Origin: Akkermansiaceae bacterium
GTDB lineage: Bacteria; Verrucomicrobiota; Verrucomicrobiia; Verrucomicrobiales; Akkermansiaceae
Assembly: GCA_013041925.1 (NCBI GenBank)
Contig: JABDRB010000026.1
Span: 1-64,000, forward strand
Length of the DNA: 64,000 bases
Reading direction: 5' to 3'
Shown here in pieces: positions 20,001-27,488 of this stretch (position 1 is its first letter; every line of letters starts with the position of its first letter). Under the pieces are notes generated by a model. That model saw only the letters and a list, made by a program, of their open reading frames with translations, searched no databases and was not told the DNA's origin. The position numbers were made by a program, and so were the translations under genes.

Positions 20001-23000
20001 GCTGTCGGGGCAGTCGACCAGAGCTTCATCGCCTTTGAGGTTGGTAAGTAACTTCACGCCCCGGCCGAAACCGAGGTTAGCGACCCAACCGGCGGCCCAG
20101 ATTTCGAACCGGTGCACTCCGGGGCTGAGGTTGATGGAACCTTCGAGTCGACCGCCGCTTTTGCTGGTGATCGGACGACCATCAACAGCCAACATAAACT
20201 TAGGTTTGTGATTAATCGAAGAGTGCGTTTTGGGGGGGATTTTAAACTTCCCGAGTTCTAGTCGGAACTGGCGTTTCACCTCGGTTGGTTCGTAGAAATA
20301 ACCTTGGAAACGGTAAATCACGGATGATACGTTGTGATTATTCTGGCGCTTCCAATTGATAGATTGGTAGAGTGATTTCGTCAGTGCCTCGGACGCACCG
20401 GCGACATTGGCTGATACCCCTTGGGCATACTTCTGGCTCAGCCAACCACGGTTCAAGTGCTCCGACATCTCACGCAGGTCGAACTCCTTGCGTCCCTTGC
20501 TGCTAGCATGCAATTTATCCGTGTCATTCATCACCGTAACCGACGGTTGCCAAGGATTTTTCAGGGTGAGTTGGTTTTTGGGATAGGCTGCGACGGGGAT
20601 CATTTCCCTAGGATTCATGCCGGTGAGAAGCATCCATTTTTTAAGCTTAGAACCTTGCTCGTTGGCATTGATTGTCATCTCGCCGAGTTCGACGTTGTCG
20701 TTGAGGTCCACATTAAATTCTGGGGTCTTCCCCTTGACGATGACAGGCTGCCAAGCAGGGTAACTGGTTTCTGGGCTGAGCACCATGTTCGGGTTACGAC
20801 CGGGTTCTGAGTGTTGTGCGAATGCCATCGCTTGGGCACCAGCGGTCGGGACACTTCCCTCGAACCATCCGCTGTGGGTATCGGTTTCCTTCAGCGTGAT
20901 ACGGGAGATGAAATCGCCACTTGAACTTGCCACACTCACACTCAGTTCATCGATTCCCGCAGTGCGTGATCGGTCGGGGTCGATGACACGGACGTGGATC
21001 GGGCTCCCAGGTTTAACGCGGGTTTCAACCGGCGATTCTTTTTCTTTTTTCTCAGAGGCACCCCCTTCACCGGTAACGAGCTTGCGACCAGCGGCGGCGG
21101 CGCGCTCGACTTTCGCCAGATTGGCCAGTTCGGCTTCGGTAGCGTCACGGTTTTTACCCTCCATCGCCTCCATCTGCTTTTCCATGTCGGCGATGCGTTG
21201 TTCATCCTCAGTGAGAAGCTTGCGGGAGGATGCCATGAGGGTGGAATTGGAAGCAATGGTGATTGGGCCACCGCGCTTCTCCGGCATGTTGTTCATTTTC
21301 TTCCTGAATCGTTCAGAATAGGCGTAGAAAACCTCGTCGTCGCCGATGACTTGAAGGATGCGGTCGCCTTCTTTCGGGGCGCCAAGTGCGGTGGCGACTT
21401 CGCCACGGAACTTAGTTTTCTGATCACCAAACTGACGAAGGAAGAACGTTTCTTTATCGCCTGATTTTGCCCAGACGACCACTTCAATTTCGGTGCCGGC
21501 ACCAGACACAGCGAGGGTCGGATCGACCAAGGTGACTTTAAGTTTTTCACCTGGCACGAGTGTAGTCTGGGAACTTCCAGGGGTAACCTCAATCTCGGTG
21601 GCCTCCATGAGTTTTTTGCGTTTGAGCTGAACCTTGCCGAGCAGGATTTTGGCTTCGCCGTGGTTGGGTTCGCGAGCGAGAATCGACTCAATATCGTCGG
21701 CTGAGTCATCGTATTCTTCCATGTCGTAGTAGACAACGGCGCGGGCGTAGCGGGCGGGCGACCACATCTCAGGGATGCGTTCGAGTTCGAGTAATCCGAG
21801 AGTTTTCAGGGCGGCGTCGAAGTCCTTGCCAATGCGCTCGGCGTCGGCTTTACGCAGGGTGGACTGGTAGCGAGCGACTACGCCTTCGTAGGCTTTGTTT
21901 CCCTGGGTCTTGCTATAGATCTGATGCGCTTCGCGGAGTTGACCGCGCTGCATGGCAATGTCACCGTAGGCGAGTTCGATGCCGATTTTTTCTTCGGGGG
22001 TAAGTGGTGAGGTTGGCTCGGCAGCCCAGTTGAGCAGGACTTTGACGAATTCCTCCTGTCGGATTTCATCGCGGCTATAGATCACGCGTTGGAGGACCCA
22101 ATTGAGGTAACTCACGTTGAGATCGCGGTGGATCGGGATGAGCTGTTCCCAATTTTCATCACAGAGTTCCCAGGCGCTGTCTTCGTTTCCTGTTAACCAG
22201 TCGCCTTGGGATTTATAGATGGGATATGTGGGGTTGTTTTTTGCGACAGGAATAACCATCAGCCCCATGTTCATCGCAGCTTTGCTACGGAGAGTTTTGA
22301 GCCGACGTGTATCACGTGCGGGATCTACTTTCCTGCCGTTAGCTGGATCGGGAAAAACAATCTGACCAGTAACAGCCATAGCATAGGCCGCCGATGGCTG
22401 TGTGTCCTCTAAACTCTGAGCAAAGGTCAAGGTTTGCGGGAGGATATACTGGTGCCTCATGACTCTGACACTCTCCCATAAGGTGTAGGCTACTTTGTGG
22501 ATGACCACTGGATCTTGCTTCTTCTTCACCGCGGTGAGCAAGCTTCTGGGAAAAGCATCCCCAGAGGCAGGCATGACATTGAGCTCAATAAGATCGACGA
22601 TAAGACTAAAAACTTGGGGGTCAGAGAAAACGGCAGGATCGAGTGCTCCGACTTGATTAGAGGCCCAGACCTCCATGCGCGTTGGGGATTTTTTGATAGC
22701 TTCAATGGCTTTGGTAAGTGCGGCCACGGCGGTCGCGACATCGGTCTGCGGGGCGATAATTTCTGCGGGGTTGCCCTTCTTGGGGGCAACGACTGCCTTC
22801 TGGGGCAGCGCCAATAGGTCTTTGCAGGCGATAGCGGGATCGGTGGAATTGACGATGGCTATTTGAGCCGGGGTCATGACGTCCTTTTTGAACCACTCAT
22901 AGGCGGCATTTTGCAGTTCAAATGGCATGGTCTTCCATAACGGCGATTTCACCAGTGCCTGTATCAGTTTGATCTGTTCGGCATTGTCATCGGGATACTG

Positions 23001-24923
23001 CATGTTGATCCATGCCATGACCTTCCATGATTCGATTTTGTTGGCTTTGAGTCCATCGGCGATGGACTTGCGCATAGCGGCTTCGAGTGGATGCGGTTTG
23101 CATTTCGCAGGATAGCGTTTTTTGAGTTCAGCCATGCCACGATGGCGTTGAGCGAGGTAGAGGATACCAGGCGCATACTTGGTGACATTGACTTTGTTGG
23201 CAGCTTCGATCTCTTTCCAAATCGGATCAGAACCAGATATTCCTGTGGTGATTGCATTACGGGCTAGCCTCTGGGCCTCTGGGCTGGTGTCCTTTAGCAG
23301 CTCGGGAATCGCCTCAGGAGTCATTAAGGTGATCGCTTTCAGTTGGGCATAGACTGCGGGGGTTTTAGGTTGCTTCGAGCGATAGTCTGCCCACAGTTTT
23401 TTGAACAAAGCGATACGCTGGTTAGGAGCAGCCTTTGAGTCGAGTGCCGCGGCTTTGATTTTTACGGCAAAAGCCTTGGACTCCTTTATCTTCTGATCAC
23501 GTGTTTTATTGCCGCCTGGTCTCCCAGCATAGTGCCAAAGTTGATCGGCGTAACGGCCGTCTAGCTCTACAGCGCCGAGTCGCCAAGCCTCGGGGCCAAG
23601 CAGAGCTGTGATCATTTTATTAAAGTCTTTGTCTGTGCCACCCGCAGCAATTGCACGGATCAACGAGGCTTTAGGGTTGAGGTTCTGCGCCAGTGATGGG
23701 GCGAGTTTTTGCGCCTCCTGTGGAGTGACTCGGTTCCAAGGTTTTTCTAGCAAAAGAACGCCGACCCGGCTTTTCATCACCTTAGAATTAGCCTTGAGGT
23801 AGTCTCTCACCGCTTTGACCTGATGGGGGATGACTGAATTATTCGCGTAATATCCATTGCTCCACGACTGCAATAAGTCGGCAAGCTGAAGCGGCGTGAG
23901 TCGAGGAATGGCGGCTACGATCGGTGCCATTTTGGCATCGATTTCATCAGGCCAGTACTTCGCAGGATCACCACGGTAGTGACGCCCACGGCTACCTCCG
24001 GCCCACCCCGTTTGCACCCATTGGGCGTATTGAGGGTATTTCACCAGAAGTGCCTTGGCTTCAGCCACCGGTGGTGAGATCATCTTGCCGGCAAGTTTCC
24101 CTTGGTTGTAGCCTTTGACCGATACCGCCCAGTCCAAGCGCAGTGCCATTTCTTGATTAAAGGTCATGGCCTTGGAGAGTTTTCTATAATTGGTGACGAG
24201 TTCTGCGTTCACAGAAACTGGCAGTTCGATGGCGGTATCGACTTGCTTGAGCAGCCAGTTGAAATAATTGCGATACTCAACCTGCAGCAGTTCGGTTGAC
24301 AGCCCTGCCTTAATACAGGCGTGCAGTCGGGCGGAAACCGCGATGGGGTCCTTGCGGAGGACCGCTTTATCAAGGAACCAGGCGTCGAACTGATGCGCCC
24401 GCGGGCAAACCATGACGCGGTTGCCATCGTTACGCCCGAAGGCGTAGGCACCGCTTTCGTCTTTGAGTTGATAAATCAACAGGGAATAGACAGATTGAAC
24501 CGCATCGTCCGCAGTCGCGGATTTCAGGTCAGCTTTTTTGAGATACTGCTGGTAGATGGCGACGGCACTCTTCCAGTCGCCGCTGAGTTCTGCAGCTTGT
24601 CCCGCGTAGTAGAGCAGCATACCGTTTTCCGGCAGGTTTTGTCGTAGCCATTTTTGAGTTTCGGCGATCGCTTGGGTGGGCTTGCCTTCCTTAATGCCAG
24701 CTTTCAGCAGGGAGATGATGGCGTCTTCGGATTGGGTTCCGATGGAAGCGGTGACCGTCTTGCGTTGTTCCTCAAATGTGGCAGCGGAAGCAGGGATTAC
24801 CAGCGAGCTAAGGAGAACCAACCCCAAAGAAGTGCCCAAGATCCAAATTTTCTTACCAGAAGATCGATGCACTGTTCTGATGGCGAAGGAGTCCCTTGGA
24901 TTCGCGTGTGTTGGAATAGTCAT
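17070..24923 (-). CDS. Giant exported helical-repeat/beta-domain protein, 2617 aa (paralogue A)
   Basis: Signal peptide near residues 25-48 (WILGTSLGLVLLSSLVIPASA). The plan matches paralogue B: helical repeats to about 1080, beta domains near 1120 (VTLVDPTLAVSGAGTEIEVVVW), 1308 (VIDPDRSRTAGIDELSVSV), 1794 (VVNDADMDISVEPDTLKITV) and 2174 (LGGDVSDKNDTVSVLM), a PA14-like piece near 1574 (MLAVDGRPITS, SPGVHRFEIW), and C-terminal TPRs from about 2340. Two differences stand out: a charged coiled-coil insertion at about 1218-1298 (ADMEKQMEAMEGKNRDATEA) and an Asp/Pro/Ala/Ser/Lys micro-repeat near 2235-2250. The gene starts 66 bp after the 781-residue TPR protein and ends 44 bp before paralogue B. 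Probably a long periplasmic scaffold; function unknown. Confidence 0.8.
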   Translation of the reverse strand: MTIPTHANPRDSFAIRTVHRSSGKKIWILGTSLGLVLLSSLVIPASAATFEEQRKTVTASIGTQSEDAIISLLKAGIKEGKPTQAIAETQKWLRQNLPENGMLLYYAGQAAELSGDWKSAVAIYQQYLKKADLKSATADDAVQSVYSLLIYQLKDESGAYAFGRNDGNRVMVCPRAHQFDAWFLDKAVLRKDPIAVSARLHACIKAGLSTELLQVEYRNYFNWLLKQVDTAIELPVSVNAELVTNYRKLSKAMTFNQEMALRLDWAVSVKGYNQGKLAGKMISPPVAEAKALLVKYPQYAQWVQTGWAGGSRGRHYRGDPAKYWPDEIDAKMAPIVAAIPRLTPLQLADLLQSWSNGYYANNSVIPHQVKAVRDYLKANSKVMKSRVGVLLLEKPWNRVTPQEAQKLAPSLAQNLNPKASLIRAIAAGGTDKDFNKMITALLGPEAWRLGAVELDGRYADQLWHYAGRPGGNKTRDQKIKESKAFAVKIKAAALDSKAAPNQRIALFKKLWADYRSKQPKTPAVYAQLKAITLMTPEAIPELLKDTSPEAQRLARNAITTGISGSDPIWKEIEAANKVNVTKYAPGILYLAQRHRGMAELKKRYPAKCKPHPLEAAMRKSIADGLKANKIESWKVMAWINMQYPDDNAEQIKLIQALVKSPLWKTMPFELQNAAYEWFKKDVMTPAQIAIVNSTDPAIACKDLLALPQKAVVAPKKGNPAEIIAPQTDVATAVAALTKAIEAIKKSPTRMEVWASNQVGALDPAVFSDPQVFSLIVDLIELNVMPASGDAFPRSLLTAVKKKQDPVVIHKVAYTLWESVRVMRHQYILPQTLTFAQSLEDTQPSAAYAMAVTGQIVFPDPANGRKVDPARDTRRLKTLRSKAAMNMGLMVIPVAKNNPTYPIYKSQGDWLTGNEDSAWELCDENWEQLIPIHRDLNVSYLNWVLQRVIYSRDEIRQEEFVKVLLNWAAEPTSPLTPEEKIGIELAYGDIAMQRGQLREAHQIYSKTQGNKAYEGVVARYQSTLRKADAERIGKDFDAALKTLGLLELERIPEMWSPARYARAVVYYDMEEYDDSADDIESILAREPNHGEAKILLGKVQLKRKKLMEATEIEVTPGSSQTTLVPGEKLKVTLVDPTLAVSGAGTEIEVVVWAKSGDKETFFLRQFGDQKTKFRGEVATALGAPKEGDRILQVIGDDEVFYAYSERFRKKMNNMPEKRGGPITIASNSTLMASSRKLLTEDEQRIADMEKQMEAMEGKNRDATEAELANLAKVERAAAAGRKLVTGEGGASEKKEKESPVETRVKPGSPIHVRVIDPDRSRTAGIDELSVSVASSSGDFISRITLKETDTHSGWFEGSVPTAGAQAMAFAQHSEPGRNPNMVLSPETSYPAWQPVIVKGKTPEFNVDLNDNVELGEMTINANEQGSKLKKWMLLTGMNPREMIPVAAYPKNQLTLKNPWQPSVTVMNDTDKLHASSKGRKEFDLREMSEHLNRGWLSQKYAQGVSANVAGASEALTKSLYQSINWKRQNNHNVSSVIYRFQGYFYEPTEVKRQFRLELGKFKIPPKTHSSINHKPKFMLAVDGRPITSKSGGRLEGSINLSPGVHRFEIWAAGWVANLGFGRGVKLLTNLKGDEALVDCPDSFFDPSQFPKGVLAHRNATASISANDAGTEFKVKFAPESRARLFKLVFFKSEGPIPALNKLSLATPDGKKVLPVAEDYAKLNKNNTLEILTGDKISVRYVDDRFVTKSFEKRERFLQVAFSTAKVEFADIKPRYSSKDKKDMPYYEKLLRFPYGQPLSLVVNDADMDISVEPDTLKITVQSEAGGNREFIATETGPSTGVFEAIMTPVPTPVSGKDEIQVAEGGTLTATYRDQENTEPGVPTDRYATIGHAAFTLPQLSLSQPTVTAIDFSTNAEDLPGYRSLAEGFIPMDEWQRRVETDSARKAREAGRGLIQPSWSISHKLFPTTKPPEGGFQSVHGRRMYIELLAPQFALGTSSTIAVYAQTDSGRKLAQVPLDSKVFDLNVPGTIELIGHLTPPSGAYGDKWRGTPQIESYTENNHKLWSSNAALDRFTMDVPLIAGHQPNHGILSSDERYELIQKARNGELPYEEYSKLKVAGLIVLPGEHVHIGTQYKDQSGASQWLTTTTKVVTHPVFDVMENDFRVARTSAYVGETISLRVVDLGGDVSDKNDTVSVLMQAKSGAKHRVELRESTSHSGIFKGSYSLSYLKALDVSDPASKSADPADPASKPAQHNVHRDGFPVLYDDVVAMRYTASNGLKSPTRMITISKGSDGTIKPFSKKYDDPEIAMRTQFSLAESYLELAKSHRKLGKAEMAAREYVRAKQLLAKAMDQFKDPETRSHAEYLLGNLSLEEANDTQDLEIKETRYRAALSRFMNVVGTYPNTLHASKAQYRIASVYEKLKQPDIAAQEYVKLAYKYPDSEYLATAMAKLGSYFLRSAATYEREAKQLLADVDNKDAQFKGAAKQVLAEREYIKTAQIFGRLQQRFPSDPLAGKAGIRAGQAYMRAKKHNEALAAFLHVVNDHAYDGKTLRSQGMYWAGMCYQSLRQPMAAYSIYKRLTYDFPESKWAAYARGQLSQGALQKLENELEIERLEQGR
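18177..18223. repeat. 30-bp spaced direct micro-repeat inside the 2617-aa gene
   Basis: A 17-base word starting tttgcttgcagg occurs at 18177-18193 and again at 18207-18223, 30 bp apart. It encodes DPASKSADPA then DPASKP on the minus strand, an Asp-Pro-Ala-Ser-Lys linker between the beta domain and the C-terminal TPR block. Likely replication slippage in a flexible linker. Confidence 0.6.
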
Positions 24924-24989
24924 TCGAATGATGATCGGATTTGGGTGTTATAAAAAACTTAATCGGGAGTGGCGGAATCAGGCGCGTGA

Positions 24990-27335
24990 TTACTCACCGT
25001 TGGAATTTGCAGATTCTGCTTCGATGCCGGCGAGCTTTTGGCGGGCCTCCGTGATGTGTTTGCTGGACGGATAATCGGTGATCAGCTGACGGAGTTTTGC
25101 CTTGGCGATCTCGTTGTCGCCCATGCGATAACCGACGTTCGACCAGAGCAAGAGCATTTCATCGAGGAACGCGGCGTCTGGGTAATCGCTAAAGACGCTG
25201 TCAAGGAGGTCGGCAGCCATGGAGAAGTTTTCGGTATTGACGTAATGGCGGACCACACGACCGAGGGATTCGGCAGCGAATGAGCTCTCTGGATAGGTTT
25301 CGTAGGTCTTGCGGTAGGCTGCGATGGCTCCGCCCATAGCTTTTTGCAGGGCGGTGGCAGGAGAGATTCCCGCCTTCCCCCACTTACTGTTGTGTTGGTC
25401 AGAGGCTTTAATCGATTCCTCGGCTTGTTTCTGCAGGACTTCACCGATGCGGAACTGGGCCTCGGCTGCGGAGATCGGGTTTTGAAGTTGGAGTACACGT
25501 TGGTAGGATTCCACTGATTTTTGGAAGTCGCCCTTATCGGCTAGGCTACGGCCGAGGGTCATCAGCGCCTGATCGGCGAGCACGGACTCGGGGTAGAGGC
25601 GGTTAAAAGCAAGGCAAGTGGAGGTAGCGGCTTGGTAGTCGGATTTCAGCAGCTCACTTTCCCATTTGAGTTTGAATGAATTCTCCACCAGATCGCCGGG
25701 AAGTTTTTTGCGATTGATGATGATCGGGTCGATTTTCGCGAGGGCTTCTTTGGCGCGCAGGGATGCGCGTTGATCGAGGCCCATATCTTTATAAATTCCG
25801 CCGAGTCCATTAAGAGCTTCGGCTTCGACCGAGCTTTTGCGTGCTTTGAGCAAAGCATCGAACACGACATACTGGTCGGCAGAGACGCCGGAGTTGACCG
25901 ATCCTGAGACTTTGATGGTGGCATCGCTTTCGCGCGGATCATCGCCGTAGAGGTGGACATCGTCCGTGTAGGTGACACGAAGTTCATCGAGCTCGTCGGT
26001 ATGGAGGATGGCGTCGGATTGATCAGGTTCGACACCCTGTTCGGTGGGGGCCAGTTTAATTTTCCCCATAAAGATGCCAGTGCGAATCTCTGGCCCCTCG
26101 GAAATTTCCACAAGGGTGACCGTGATGCTGTCGCGTTCTTTCCAGACATCTTTTTCATCATCCTCGAGGGCGAAGATATCGATCGTGCTCTCGGATTCGG
26201 CATCGGCCTGAGCCTCGACTTTATAACGGGACGTGACGGTGAGCGTAACCTTTTCTGCGCCAGCTGTTTTATCAAGGTCGGCATCGCGCAACATCAGCAC
26301 CTGAGGCTGACCTGGGTAGGCAATGTAGGCTGGGGTCGAGTAATCGCCAAGGAAGAAGCCAACGGTTCCAGTGCTCACAGCGCGAACCTTCCCGGTGCGC
26401 GGCACACCTTTCTTGCCGTCCATCGTGCTATCGTCGAGATAAGTGACAGTCAGGGTGTCGCCACCAATCATTTGCAGCACGCCATCGCCAGGTTTGGCAT
26501 CGCCTAGGGCGGTGGGTGCGGAAGCGAGCATTTCATGTTTTTTACCTGCCACGGGCACGCCTGTGATAATTTCAGTATCGCCACTGCTAACGGTGATTTT
26601 TGCGGTCACTGGCTGGTCGAGCTTGCGCATGACCGGCACATCGGCATCGACAATTTTGGCATAAAACCGCTGACCGATCTCGATTCTACCGAGTTCTTCA
26701 CCTGCGTCCTCAACCTCCGTGCCGACCAGAGACAACGAGTCGATCGCTTTGTTCCAGTTTTTTAAATTGTAGTGGCTCATGCCGATGTAGTAGTAGGCTT
26801 TGTTGGCCCACTTCGTTTTACCGGCGACCTCGGTGAGGCGGCGGAACAAGGGGAAACAAGCGGAATACTGACCTGCCTGATACTGGCTGAAGCCGGCCTG
26901 GAAAAGTGCCTCGTGGTAAAGTTCCTGTGCGGTTTCAGATTGCTTTTCGCCAGGTTCGGGAGCAAGCAGGCGGGTGAGCAGGAGAAAGTGGCTGAGTGCC
27001 TCTTTGTTTTTATGCAACCCGAGATAGTGTTTCCCCATCGACATATGGGCCATATGGGCGAGGGTGGACCCTTGGTTATCACGCACCACGGTGTTGAGCA
27101 TGGTGAGGCCACGTTCGTATTGTTTATATTCCATCAACTCCATTGCCTTGTCATAGAGGTGCTTGGCTCGGCGGTCGATGTCGGCAGAAACGCGGGATCG
27201 TGAGCTATTGGCCTTCTCGGGCTGGGCCTTATTCCCTTTCCCCTTACGCTGAGCGTGGGAAGTTACTGGCAGTGCCAACAATAAGGTCAGAAGAACCAAG
27301 ACTTGTTTTGTATTCACTGAACTAGAATATTTCAT
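24990..27335 (-). CDS. Exported TPR protein with central beta domains, 781 aa
   Basis: I chose the ATG ending at 27335 because it begins a clean signal peptide (KQVLVLLTLLLALPVTSHAQ). In-frame starts at 27353 and 27422 add residues without a better leader. TPRs run to about residue 200 (YDKAMELMEYKQYERGLTML, ALSHFLLLTRLL). A central beta region (about 215-500) carries the same motifs as the giants (LMLRDADLDKTAGAEKVTLTV, RTGIFMGKIKL). TPRs follow to the end (FQKSVESYQRVLQLQNP, LLDSVFSDYPDAAF, LRQLITDYPSSKHITEARQKL). It looks like a reduced version of the giant proteins, in the same operon. Predicted periplasmic; partners are probably the giants and the ExbB/ExbD motor. Confidence 0.75.
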   Translation of the reverse strand: MKYSSSVNTKQVLVLLTLLLALPVTSHAQRKGKGNKAQPEKANSSRSRVSADIDRRAKHLYDKAMELMEYKQYERGLTMLNTVVRDNQGSTLAHMAHMSMGKHYLGLHKNKEALSHFLLLTRLLAPEPGEKQSETAQELYHEALFQAGFSQYQAGQYSACFPLFRRLTEVAGKTKWANKAYYYIGMSHYNLKNWNKAIDSLSLVGTEVEDAGEELGRIEIGQRFYAKIVDADVPVMRKLDQPVTAKITVSSGDTEIITGVPVAGKKHEMLASAPTALGDAKPGDGVLQMIGGDTLTVTYLDDSTMDGKKGVPRTGKVRAVSTGTVGFFLGDYSTPAYIAYPGQPQVLMLRDADLDKTAGAEKVTLTVTSRYKVEAQADAESESTIDIFALEDDEKDVWKERDSITVTLVEISEGPEIRTGIFMGKIKLAPTEQGVEPDQSDAILHTDELDELRVTYTDDVHLYGDDPRESDATIKVSGSVNSGVSADQYVVFDALLKARKSSVEAEALNGLGGIYKDMGLDQRASLRAKEALAKIDPIIINRKKLPGDLVENSFKLKWESELLKSDYQAATSTCLAFNRLYPESVLADQALMTLGRSLADKGDFQKSVESYQRVLQLQNPISAAEAQFRIGEVLQKQAEESIKASDQHNSKWGKAGISPATALQKAMGGAIAAYRKTYETYPESSFAAESLGRVVRHYVNTENFSMAADLLDSVFSDYPDAAFLDEMLLLWSNVGYRMGDNEIAKAKLRQLITDYPSSKHITEARQKLAGIEAESANSNGE

Positions 27336-27488
27336 TATCTTATAAAGTTTCATCGGATGACTGATTAATAGAGATTTTAAATGCGCTGCATGGAAGAGAT
27401 GCAATACAGAGGGCAAAAACAAGGAGCAAAGGTAATATTTTCATGCGCTGATCAACGGTCCCCATCACGGGTAAGGTTAATGGGGTAA

